Shown here: positions 1 through 6,577 of the stretch, one piece after another
Position numbering within the stretch: the stretch's first letter is position 1
How the letters are laid out: every line of letters begins with the position of its first letter
DNA from: Deltaproteobacteria bacterium
GTDB lineage: Bacteria > Desulfobacterota > GWC2-55-46 > DRQE01
Assembly (NCBI GenBank): GCA_030636245.1
Contig: DAOVXI010000051.1
Location: 1-9,155 of the forward strand
DNA length: 9,155 nt
Direction of reading: 5' to 3'
Program-made: the position numbers and the translations under genes
Notes under the pieces: model-generated
Databases searched by the model: none
Told to the model about the DNA's origin: nothing
The model's input: the letters and a program-made list of their open reading frames with translations, nothing else

Positions 1-559
1 CCTTCGGGTATACCATGTCAATGCCTGTGCCGAGTACAGCGACCGTTGGAAAATCGTTTGTCTTTGAAAGCAGGGCACCCTTGTGAGCCGCGCTGTCGCA
101 TCCCCGTGCAAGCCCGCTTACTATGGTTATACCCGAATCGGCAAGCCCCTCTGCTATCTTCTCGGCCATGTTGCGGCCATAGCTCGAAGCCCTGCGTGTG
201 CCGACTATGGCAACGGAAGAGGAGCCGTTAAACTTATCTATGCTGCCTTTAACATAGAGTGTCAAAGGGGGTGAGGGGATAAACCGTAACATCTCCGGAT
301 ATCCCTGGTCCCCGTATGTCACAATGGAAGCCGAAGATCTTTCGGCCTCTTTAAGCTCTTTATCAACCTCGGCAATGCTTACTTCCGTTATGGCTTTTCT
401 GAGCTTGTCGCTTACGCTAAGCTCGCCCTTGACGAGCGCTTTTGCGCCATCCGCTCCATTGGTCGCAACCGCCGTCTTTACAGCATCGAAAAGGATATTT
501 CTTCGTACACCTTTAACCCTCGCGAGGATGGTCCAGTATCTTTGGTTCTCATCATACAA
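1..559 (-). CDS. dprA: DNA processing protein DprA, N-terminal part (cut by left edge)
   Basis: DprA binds incoming single-stranded DNA during natural transformation and loads RecA onto it; many non-competent bacteria also keep it. Only residues 1-186 are inside the window, with the C-terminal part beyond the left edge. Residues 1-75 form a helical N-terminal region. The Rossmann-like core begins near residue 85 with the YPEML segment. It shows the family signatures VAIVGTRRAS (116-125), IVSGLARGCDSAAHKGAL (146-163) and AVLGTGIDMVYP (174-185). The start is TTG at 559: an in-frame TAA lies 13 bases upstream at 572-574, and an AAGGCAGG ribosome binding site sits 6 bases before the TTG. The nearby tandem ATGs (555-550) are in another frame. 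The family assignment is secure, but competence itself is not shown. A terminator hairpin ends just upstream, so transcription probably depends on readthrough or on a promoter I cannot place. Confidence 0.93.
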   Translation of the reverse strand, partial: MYDENQRYWTILARVKGVRRNILFDAVKTAVATNGADGAKALVKGELSVSDKLRKAITEVSIAEVDKELKEAERSSASIVTYGDQGYPEMLRFIPSPPLTLYVKGSIDKFNGSSSVAIVGTRRASSYGRNMAEKIAEGLADSGITIVSGLARGCDSAAHKGALLSKTNDFPTVAVLGTGIDMVYPK

Positions 560-565
560 AATAAG

Positions 566-573
566 CCTGCCTT
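566..573 (-). promoter_or_regulatory. Ribosome binding site that fixes the dprA TTG start
   Basis: On the minus strand AAGGCAGG is followed by the 6-base spacer CTTATT and then TTG. It is the only purine-rich Shine-Dalgarno candidate between the in-frame stop (572-574) and the first conserved DprA residues, so it supports a non-ATG start at 559. The site overlaps the last bases after the U-tract of the terminator hairpin. Confidence 0.7.
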
Positions 574-609
574 AAAATAACAGCGAGACCGGCATCTGCC
601 GATCTCGCT
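574..609 (-). terminator. Intrinsic terminator after the LysM gene
   Basis: On the minus strand the arms 609-598 and 593-582 form a continuous 12-bp stem (AGCGAGAUCGGC with GCCGGUCUCGCU, one U-G pair) around the tetraloop AGAU. GUUAUUUU follows immediately. On the plus strand the same position is a C-A mismatch and no T-run follows, so the signal is directed leftwards. It ends the transcript of the LysM gene, whose stop is 26 bases upstream. It lies only 14 bases before the dprA start codon, leaving no room for a promoter between them. Confidence 0.85.
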
Positions 610-635
610 TGGTGAGCAATCTTTATGTATTATAA

Positions 636-1784
636 TTAGAAGTCCAGCACCATTGCCGGCACTGTTCTGAATTTATCTCCTATGTATACCTCTTCACTGC
701 TTGAAAGGATAAAGACCGTCGCTGTTTTCTTGTATACCCTTATAACGAGAAGGTTGGCGATAGACCTTTGCGGGAGTTCGATCTTTTTATTGCTATAGGG
801 GTCATCAACAGGATCCCTGTCCTTATAGACCTCAAGGATGGTACCGACCTCAAGGCCGTCCTTCGAACCTCTGTCAAGGTACATCAGTTGTCTCTCGGCG
901 GCAAGCATCTTGCTTTCACCTGCGAAGACGATCGTTCCGTTAATATTTTTATCGGTGTCCTTTATCGGCACTGTATCCGTAGGGATAAACTCTGCTATAA
1001 GATCGCTTCCCACGAAGACTTCCTTGTTCGATCTTATGATGACGGCTGATACAGGTTCTTCAGCGGAAGTGATCTTGAGCGAACCGATCACATCAATGTA
1101 TTTACCGAGATATTTTTTTGTTTTAGGGTGGTGAACCTTGTCACGGACCTTATAGATGGTAAGTATATCGTCCTCTTTGTATTCGACCCCTTTTCTTAGT
1201 CGCAGGTATACCTCATCGCCCGGGTGCAGATATGTTTTCATGGTGTCGGCTGCGGTAAGGATCATTCCTACGCTCTTGGGCTTCTTCTTGGTAATTATGC
1301 CGCTATTTAAGAACAGTAATGTTTTAAGGGTAGGCGGCCCGCTCTGCGGTTCCTCTATCTCAAGCTTACTCTCGCTTATCTCAAGTCTTTCCTTCGGTAC
1401 CTTGTACTCGTAGGTAGGCTTTACGACAGGTGGCTTCACGACGGGAGGCTTCACGACAGGTGGCTTCACGACGGGAGGCTTCACAACAGGAGGCTTCACG
1501 ACGGGTGGCTCAACCTCCGGAACCTTCCCGAATCCATTTTTGGTTATTTTTATTATGTCACCGGGGAATATGAGGTGCGGGTTTTTTACATACGGATTAC
1601 GTATCCACAGTGTGGGCCAATCCTTCGGGTTGTCATAGTAGCTGTCTGCTATGTCCCAGAGCGTGTCGCCCTTAACTACGGTGTGGTATCTTACCTCGTC
1701 CGCCTTGATGATGTCGGCGGTGCTCAAAGTCGGGAGCATAATAAATGCGAGTATAATGGTTGCTGCGATAAGGATCTTTTTCAT
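636..1784 (-). CDS. Secreted LysM-domain protein with PPVVK repeat linker and duplicated C-terminal domain
   Basis: This 382-residue protein is probably exported to the periplasm and binds peptidoglycan. Residues 1-23 look like a signal peptide (MKK, then a hydrophobic run ending STA). Residues 34-80 are one LysM domain, with GDTLWDIA, WPTLW and NPHLIFPGD as its marks. Residues 93-122 are six perfect PPVVK pentapeptides, likely a stiff extended linker. The remainder has two similar segments, about 189-262 and 299-372. Each has a GD/VG-type turn, then an IYKVRD or VYKDRD strand, a polar loop, and an ending like EVFVGSDL or EVYIGDKF. These resemble the C-terminal beta domain of FlgT-like proteins, which is inference. 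The start is ATG with AGAGGA 8 bases upstream. It follows cpoB by 23 bases, so the two are probably co-transcribed, and a terminator follows it. No catalytic residues were recognised. Confidence 0.88.
   Translation of the reverse strand: MKKILIAATIILAFIMLPTLSTADIIKADEVRYHTVVKGDTLWDIADSYYDNPKDWPTLWIRNPYVKNPHLIFPGDIIKITKNGFGKVPEVEPPVVKPPVVKPPVVKPPVVKPPVVKPPVVKPTYEYKVPKERLEISESKLEIEEPQSGPPTLKTLLFLNSGIITKKKPKSVGMILTAADTMKTYLHPGDEVYLRLRKGVEYKEDDILTIYKVRDKVHHPKTKKYLGKYIDVIGSLKITSAEEPVSAVIIRSNKEVFVGSDLIAEFIPTDTVPIKDTDKNINGTIVFAGESKMLAAERQLMYLDRGSKDGLEVGTILEVYKDRDPVDDPYSNKKIELPQRSIANLLVIRVYKKTATVFILSSSEEVYIGDKFRTVPAMVLDF
1419..1508 (-). repeat. Six 15-bp tandem repeats encoding PPVVK
   Basis: Six in-frame 15-bp units of the form CC(A/T)CC(C/T)GT(C/T)GT(G/A)AAG encode residues 93-122 of the LysM protein. 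Units alternate between CCA-CCT and CCT-CCC starts, giving a partial 30-bp higher-order period. Differences are synonymous, so the peptide is under selection or the array expanded recently. Copy number is expected to vary between strains without breaking the frame. Confidence 0.95.
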
Positions 1785-1807
1785 AGTGGTTATCCTCTCA
1801 AAATAGA

Positions 1808-2548
1808 CTAGAGTCTGTTAAGTTCCCTTGTAGCCTTTGTCGCCGCACCCGAGTTTGGGTAACGGTTTTTGAGTTTTCTTAAGACCTTTTTTGCCTGTGC
1901 CGTGTTGTCAAGCTCTATGTATGAGTAGCCGAGCTTCAGCATCGCGTCAGGCGCCTTGTTCTCGTTCGGGTACAGCTCGACCGTGTTCTTGAAGGCTCTG
2001 ACCGCTTTCTCAAAGTTCTGCTCCGAGTAGTATGTCTCGCCTATCCAGTAAAGAGCGTTGTCGGCAAGGGTTGAGTCGGAGTACTTCTTTGCCAGCTTGG
2101 TGAATGTTTTTCTTGCCTCACCAAACCTTTCCGCTATAAAGAGGTCCTGGCCTTTGCTGTAAAGTGATTCCGCGCTCTCGTCCTCGGTGCTTACCATTGG
2201 CGTATTCTTTAGTTTAACTACCCGCAGGTTCGCAGGCGGCTCTATCGAGCCCTGGTTACGCCTCCGGGCTGACTGCTTCGGGTTGCCCGGGTTCGAGGTA
2301 GGCAAGCCGACCTCTATCTTTTCCTTGTTTGCCTCAACCTTTTCCTGTAGAAGGAGGAACTTGTTGTTAAGCTCATCAAGGCGAGTGTTTGTCTCTGCCA
2401 GAGCTTTTCTTATCTCAACAAGCTCATAGCTCTCTTCAACGACCACAGGAGGCGGGCTTATTTGGCCTGTTGCGCAGCCGCTTATAAAGAGTGCCGCGAT
2501 CAAGACAGTAAGGTGCCGTTTTTTATTGTTCATTGTTTTAATGATCAT
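1808..2548 (-). CDS. cpoB: CpoB/YbgF-type lipoprotein with coiled coil and TPR repeats
   Basis: This 246-residue outer-membrane-type lipoprotein belongs to the Tol-Pal-associated CpoB (YbgF) family, whose members coordinate peptidoglycan synthesis with outer-membrane constriction at division. Residues 1-25 form a lipoprotein signal with the lipobox FISGC, putting the lipidated Cys at 25. Residues about 40-80 are a heptad-like coiled coil. A low-complexity linker (81-120) follows. Three TPR-like units occupy about 125-159, 165-196 and 199-233, with ALYWIGETYYSEQNFEKAV and LKLGYSYIELDNTAQAKKV as clear examples. Met1 is preferred over Met6 because TAGGA lies upstream of Met1 with a 7-9 base spacer and nothing similar precedes Met6. 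No tolQRAB or pal gene is in the window; the partner is instead the LysM gene 23 bases downstream. A related TPR periplasmic lipoprotein of another role is possible. Confidence 0.85.
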   Translation of the reverse strand: MIIKTMNNKKRHLTVLIAALFISGCATGQISPPPVVVEESYELVEIRKALAETNTRLDELNNKFLLLQEKVEANKEKIEVGLPTSNPGNPKQSARRRNQGSIEPPANLRVVKLKNTPMVSTEDESAESLYSKGQDLFIAERFGEARKTFTKLAKKYSDSTLADNALYWIGETYYSEQNFEKAVRAFKNTVELYPNENKAPDAMLKLGYSYIELDNTAQAKKVLRKLKNRYPNSGAATKATRELNRL

Positions 2549-2566
2549 ATCAAAATCCTATCGTAA

Positions 2567-2615
2567 ATACTTGATTATATTGAAAGTAATCTTCTTTAGC
2601 TCTTTTGTCAAGTAT
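2567..2615. repeat. 8-bp inverted repeat bracketing the cpoB promoter
   Basis: ATACTTGA (2567-2574) and TCAAGTAT (2608-2615) are perfect inverted copies separated by 33 bases. One arm covers most of the TTGACA element and the other touches the TATAAT element and the expected start point. A further CTTGA copy lies at 2626-2630. The placement resembles paired operator half-sites, but binding by any protein is inference. Confidence 0.5.
2574..2611 (-). promoter_or_regulatory. Promoter-like elements upstream of cpoB
   Basis: In the 92-base gap between engB and cpoB the minus strand has a perfect TTGACA (2611-2606) and a perfect TATAAT (2579-2574). They are 26 bases apart, which is too far for one sigma-70 promoter. 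Either TATAAT works with a weak -35, or TTGACA works with TACTTT 17 bases downstream. With TATAAT as the -10, transcription would begin near 2567 and leave a leader of about 19 bases. The elements overlap the two arms of an inverted repeat. Confidence 0.5.
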
Positions 2616-2640
2616 ATTCTCGAAGCTTGACCACGCAGCA

Positions 2641-3228
2641 CTACGAGTTGTGTTCTTCCACCGTGGCTGTTATTTTTTTTATAAGCTCATCCTTGCCCTT
2701 GCCGCTTATGGATGAAAAAAGAACGAACTCCCTACCGGGAAGGCTCTTTTTTATCGCCGCAACGCGTGAGGAAACCTTGTTCGCGCTCAGTTTGTCCGTC
2801 TTTGTAAGTACCGTTATGTGCTTTAATCCCATGTTCTCAAGGTAGCTGTATATGTTCAGCTCGGCTTCCTTGATGTCGCGCCTTACGTCAAGTATTATGA
2901 TCGCTCCGCAGAGCATCGGTCTTGACTCAAGGTATGACTCGACAAATGCTTTCCAGCTCTTTCTTTCGCTAAGCGGGGCTTTTGCGTACCCGTATCCCGG
3001 GAGGTCCACAAGGTAAAGAGAAGAATCAATGCCGTAAAAGTTTATGGTACGTGTTTTTCCCGGCACGGAACTTGTTTTCGCGATACCTTTTCTGTGCACC
3101 AGCTTATTTATGAGAGAGCTTTTGCCGACATTGCTCCTGCCGATAAGCGCTATCTCGGGAACTTCGTCCGTTGGACACTGCTTGTCGCTTACCGCGCATG
3201 CTTTGAATTCTACATTGTTAAAGTTCAT
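2641..3228 (-). CDS. engB: Ribosome biogenesis GTPase EngB/YsxC (YihA)
   Basis: This 195-residue TRAFAC GTPase is of normal family length and is needed for late assembly of the 50S ribosomal subunit. All G motifs are visible: G1 GRSNVGKS (30-37), G2 region GKTRT (57-61), G3 DLPGYGYA (75-82), G4 TKTDK (142-146) and G5 SSISGKG (172-178). The VPGKTR and DLPGYGYAK segments are typical of EngB rather than Era or Der. The ATG lies 4 bases after the stop of the upstream ATPase gene, and no good Shine-Dalgarno sequence is present. Translation is therefore probably coupled to that gene. The gene ends 92 bases before cpoB, where new promoter-like elements appear. Confidence 0.97.
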   Translation of the reverse strand: MNFNNVEFKACAVSDKQCPTDEVPEIALIGRSNVGKSSLINKLVHRKGIAKTSSVPGKTRTINFYGIDSSLYLVDLPGYGYAKAPLSERKSWKAFVESYLESRPMLCGAIIILDVRRDIKEAELNIYSYLENMGLKHITVLTKTDKLSANKVSSRVAAIKKSLPGREFVLFSSISGKGKDELIKKITATVEEHNS

Positions 3229-3232
3229 GCGG

Positions 3233-5038
3233 TCAGGTAATGGATATTATCTCTTCGTAGGTTGTTGCCCCTTCAAAGAGTTTTTTGAGAGCGCACTCTC
3301 TAAGGGTTATCATCCCTTCTTCTTTCGCTATTTTTCTAAGTACCTCAAGGTCTGTGTCCAGTGTTATGTTAGCCTTTATCTTTGGTGAGAAGTTCATAAG
3401 CTCGTATATGCCGCTACGTCCCTTGTATCCCGTGGAACGGCAATCGGTGCATCCTTCGCCGTAGTAAATGGTGTACTCTTTTTGCGGCAGTTCAAGGTTG
3501 GTTATCTCCTCGGGCTTCATCTTCCTTGGTGTTTTGCAGTGCTTGCAGATCTTTCTCACAAGCCTCTGAGCCATGATGCCCAGAACGGTCGAGCTTATAA
3601 GGTAGTAGGGAACGCCCAGATCCATAAGCCTTGAGACAGAGCTCGGCGCATCGTTGGTGTGCAGTGTGGACAGCACAAGGTGACCGGTCAGCGCACTTTG
3701 TATGGCGTTGTTCGCTGTTTCAGGGTCCCTTATCTCACCGACCATTATAACGTCCGGGTCTTGCCTCAGTATCGTTCTAAGGGTCGAGGCGAAGTCGAGG
3801 CCGAGCTGGTGCTGTACGGCGACCTGGTTAAACTCCTCCATGACCATCTCTATCGGGTCTTCAACCGTTACTATGTTTACCTCGGGGGTGCTTATCTTTT
3901 TGAGCGCCGAGTATAGCGTGGTTGTTTTACCGCTACCCGTAGGACCTGTTACGAGGATGATCCCATAGGTTTTATTCAGGTAGCCCATCAGTAGATCGTA
4001 CTCCCTGTCATAGAAGCCAAGATCTTTTAGCTCCTGGAAAAGTATGTCCGGGTCGAATATCCTTATGACTATCTTCTCGCCAAACGCGGTGGGAAGGGTT
4101 GATATCCTGAGCTCAACGGTCTTGCCCCTGAACTCTGTTTTTATTCTGCCGTCCTGCGGACGGCGTTTCTCGGATATGTCCATCCTCGATAACATCTTTA
4201 TCCTTGATACAACAGAGGGATGAACTTTTCTTGGTATTGTGTGGACGTTGTGAAGTACCCCGTCTATTCGAAGCCGCACAAGCGTTTTCTCTCTCTTGGG
4301 TTCTATGTGAATGTCACTTGCTCTTTGTTCATAGGCATATGTCATAAGGAAGTCAACGGCGTTTATGACGTGCTGGTCGGAGGCGTCTATGTCGGAGGAG
4401 CCTTTAAGCTTAACGAACTGCTCGAGGTTGCTAAGATCGAGCGTTTCGGCAGCCTCCTCTGATGCCGCCATGACGGATGAGCGGAAACCGTAAAACTCAC
4501 GTACTATCTTTATGATGTCGCTCTTGGAGCTGAGAACGACAATTATCTTTTCTTTTGATGTTCTTCTGATGCTTTCTACCGCGTCCATGTTGAATGGATC
4601 GGCAACGGCAAGAATAAGCCCTTCGGGGGTCTCGTCTACGGGTATCACGAGGTGCTTCTGCGCGAAGGCGCGCGGGACCTTGCTCGTTACAAGATCCATG
4701 TCGAGCTTTAAGGGGTCTATGCGTTTGTACGGCATCTGGAGGTCTTTGGCAATGACCTCTGTTATGAAGTCCTCGCTGAGCGGCTTGCCTCCCGAGCCCT
4801 TTATCTCGAAGCCGAAAGAGGCGATAACCTCGGAGGGGGAGACCATCTCTGCGACAGAGCCGGCCCTTCCTTTGGCGTGGTAGGCTTCCTGCGCTTTAAA
4901 GAGGCGCGCGCGCTGGGTGTCGGCCTTGATGGATATCTCCGTGCGTTCCTCCGGTGTAATGGCGTTATGCTTTAAGAGAAGCTCTGCTATGTACTCAACG
5001 GTAAATTCTTTACTGCGTGTCACTGGATTGATCATCAT
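3233..5038 (-). CDS. GspE/PilB-family type II secretion/type IV pilus ATPase
   Basis: This 601-residue cytoplasmic hexameric ATPase is of the kind that powers pilus extension or pseudopilus assembly. The N-terminal part (1-80) is atypical. A GspE/PilB N-terminal domain follows at about 85-185 (LSEDFITEVIAKDL to IVREFYGF). The ATPase core has RASDIHIEP (239-247), Walker A GPTGSGKT (365-372), Asp box VTVEDPIE (390-397), Walker B DVIMVGEIRD (429-438) and His box LVLSTLHT (453-460). The four zinc-binding cysteines are C498, C501, C530 and C533, a mark of GspE/PilB rather than PilT. GGAGG precedes two tandem ATGs with 3 or 6 bases of spacing, so the second ATG (5035) may be the true start. No pilin, PilC/GspF or secretin gene is in the window, so the substrate machine cannot be named. 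It sits in a tight operon between a small membrane protein and engB. Confidence 0.93.
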   Translation of the reverse strand: MMINPVTRSKEFTVEYIAELLLKHNAITPEERTEISIKADTQRARLFKAQEAYHAKGRAGSVAEMVSPSEVIASFGFEIKGSGGKPLSEDFITEVIAKDLQMPYKRIDPLKLDMDLVTSKVPRAFAQKHLVIPVDETPEGLILAVADPFNMDAVESIRRTSKEKIIVVLSSKSDIIKIVREFYGFRSSVMAASEEAAETLDLSNLEQFVKLKGSSDIDASDQHVINAVDFLMTYAYEQRASDIHIEPKREKTLVRLRIDGVLHNVHTIPRKVHPSVVSRIKMLSRMDISEKRRPQDGRIKTEFRGKTVELRISTLPTAFGEKIVIRIFDPDILFQELKDLGFYDREYDLLMGYLNKTYGIILVTGPTGSGKTTTLYSALKKISTPEVNIVTVEDPIEMVMEEFNQVAVQHQLGLDFASTLRTILRQDPDVIMVGEIRDPETANNAIQSALTGHLVLSTLHTNDAPSSVSRLMDLGVPYYLISSTVLGIMAQRLVRKICKHCKTPRKMKPEEITNLELPQKEYTIYYGEGCTDCRSTGYKGRSGIYELMNFSPKIKANITLDTDLEVLRKIAKEEGMITLRECALKKLFEGATTYEEIISIT

Positions 5039-5054
5039 GTGCCTCCTTTACCAG

Positions 5055-5066
5055 CTACCTAGGTAG
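5055..5066. repeat. 12-bp perfect palindrome over a stop codon
   Basis: CTACCTAGGTAG is a perfect palindrome covering the stop codon and last codons of the small membrane protein. It lies 9 bases before the CCTCC complement of the ATPase Shine-Dalgarno site. It has no T-run after it and no loop, so it does not look like a terminator. It could be chance or a protein-binding site. Confidence 0.4.
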
Positions 5067-5327
5067 GGACTCGCTTTGGGTATCATTCGAGTTCTCGGTA
5101 AATGTTTCACTTTCGCCGGGCGTGCCTATTGCTTTGATCGAAGCCTGCAGCTCTTTTATGGTATCTTGGGTCTTCTTTTGCTCCGTCATTATATCATCTA
5201 ATTTGTCTTTTAGCCCGAATATTGAAAAAGGCATGACAAGCCAAAGTATTACCATCGCACCGCCTCCGGCTATAAGCAGCAGCACAACAGCGCCGAAGAC
5301 GGAGGCGTTTATGGATGAACCGTCCAT
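5055..5327 (-). CDS. Small single-span membrane protein with coiled-coil tail, unknown function
   Basis: This 90-residue protein is not recognised as a named family. Residues about 9-38 form one long hydrophobic membrane segment rich in Val, Leu, Ile and Gly (FGAVVLLLIAGGGAMVILWL). Residues about 39-67 are a charged, probably coiled-coil helix (LKDKLDDIMTEQKKTQDTIK). Residues 70-90 are polar and disordered (Ser, Thr, Asn, Glu). The start lies 2 bases after the hisS stop (TAA AG ATG), which implies translational coupling. The ATPase gene begins 16 bases downstream. No signal peptidase site is obvious, so the N-terminus probably stays as an anchor. Its position suggests a possible membrane partner for the ATPase, which is only inference. 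It is real rather than chance because of tight spacing on both sides and its ordered composition. Confidence 0.75.
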   Translation of the reverse strand: MDGSSINASVFGAVVLLLIAGGGAMVILWLVMPFSIFGLKDKLDDIMTEQKKTQDTIKELQASIKAIGTPGESETFTENSNDTQSESLPR

Positions 5328-5329
5328 CT

Positions 5330-6577
5330 TTAAGCTTTGACCATCTTTATTATGTCACTCAGCTGCGTCTTCACCTGCTCGCCCTTTTCCATGTCCTTAA
5401 ATGTGACCGTGCCTTCCTTAAGCTCGTCCTCGCCTATTATGAGTACATAATCCGCGCCAAGTTTGTTGGCCTTCTTCATCTTGCTCTTTACGGATGCCTC
5501 CGAGTGTTCAAAGATCACCCTAAGCCCCGCTTCTCTTAATGTATCAAGCGTGCCGCCTTTTTTTAGAGCTGCCGTGACCGCATCATCGCCCAATGCTATG
5601 AGGACAACTTTTTTAGCCTTATTGAAGTTTTCTTTGTTCAAAAGCATGGCAAGGCGCTCAAACCCTATGGCAAAGCCGAAGCACGGCACCTCTGGTCCGC
5701 TTAACTCCTTTGTGAGGTTATCGTACCTGCCGCCTGCCGCAACCGAGTTCTGCGCACCCAGCCCCGTTGCCGTTACTTCAAAGGCGGTCTTTGTGTAGTA
5801 GTCAAGGCCACGCACCATACGCGGGTTGATCTCAAAGGTCACGGCCATCTTCTCGAGTGTGTCTTTAACCCCATTAAAGTGCTCGGAGCACTCGGCGCAG
5901 GCGTGATCTATTGTTGAGGGAGCATTTTGTGTTGCCTCTATACACTTGGCGCTTTTGCAGTCAAGGGCACGAAGCGGGTTCTTCTCAACCCTCCGCTGAC
6001 AGTTCTCGCAAAGGTCTTCAACCTTGTCTTTCAGGAAGAGAAGCAGGGCGTCCCTGTATGCAGGCCTGCATGCGGCGCATCCGAGCGTGTTTATCTCAAT
6101 GGTCTTGTCCTTAAGGCCGAGCCTGTCCAGGTAGATCTCAAGCATCTGGATCACCTCAGCGTCCGAGCTTGGCGCGAGTTCACCGAGAAGTTCCGCGCCG
6201 ATCTGGTGGAACTGGCGGTAGCGGCCTTTTTGCGGCCGTTCGTAACGGAACATGGGCCCGAAGTAAAAGAGCCTTTGTACAGGCACGGTATAAAGTTTAT
6301 TTTCTATATAGGCCCTTACGACCGGGGCCGTGCCCTCGGGACGAAGCGTAAGCGAGTCACCCTTAAGGTCAGTGAAGGTATACATCTGTTTTTCAACTAT
6401 GTCTGTGGTGTCTCCGATGGTGCGCTTAAAGAGCTCTGTTCTTTCTACTATCGGTACACGGATCTCTTCAAAACCGTATAGGCCGAAGACCTCTCTCGCG
6501 AGGTTCTCCATCTCGGCCCAGAGGGCGGCGTCTTCGCTCAGTATGTCGCTAAAACCTCTTATGGCGTTTATCTGCAT
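5330..6577 (-). CDS. hisS: Histidyl-tRNA synthetase
   Basis: This class II aminoacyl-tRNA synthetase charges tRNA-His with histidine; 415 residues is normal for bacteria. Motif 1 lies near 30-60. Motif 2 is around LRPEGTAPVVRAY (78-90) and RYERPQKGRYRQFHQIGAE (111-129). The histidine-specific motif is RGLDYYTKTAFEV (256-268). GGRYDNL (282-288) and the motif 3 segment GFAIGFERL (301-309) follow. The C-terminal anticodon-binding domain spans about 323-415. The insertion domain carries eight cysteines as four pairs: 167/170, 190/193, 207/212 and 227/230. The ATG is preceded by GGA with a 6-base spacer. It heads a tight cluster with the small membrane protein 2 bases downstream. The 122-base leader has no recognisable T-box sequence and I could not place a confident promoter. 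Confidence 0.98.
   Translation of the reverse strand: MQINAIRGFSDILSEDAALWAEMENLAREVFGLYGFEEIRVPIVERTELFKRTIGDTTDIVEKQMYTFTDLKGDSLTLRPEGTAPVVRAYIENKLYTVPVQRLFYFGPMFRYERPQKGRYRQFHQIGAELLGELAPSSDAEVIQMLEIYLDRLGLKDKTIEINTLGCAACRPAYRDALLLFLKDKVEDLCENCQRRVEKNPLRALDCKSAKCIEATQNAPSTIDHACAECSEHFNGVKDTLEKMAVTFEINPRMVRGLDYYTKTAFEVTATGLGAQNSVAAGGRYDNLTKELSGPEVPCFGFAIGFERLAMLLNKENFNKAKKVVLIALGDDAVTAALKKGGTLDTLREAGLRVIFEHSEASVKSKMKKANKLGADYVLIIGEDELKEGTVTFKDMEKGEQVKTQLSDIIKMVKA

Noticed and set aside
1419..1508. CRISPR-like array
   Set aside because: The 15-bp units are contiguous, in frame and without spacers; they encode a peptide repeat.
3233..5038. PilT-type retraction ATPase
   Set aside because: The protein has the GspE/PilB N-domain and the CxxC...CxxC zinc motif, and at 601 residues it is much longer than PilT.
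5927..6481. A 184-codon plus-strand open frame opposite hisS
   Set aside because: It lies wholly within the clear hisS coding sequence, shows no domain, and has no ribosome binding site.
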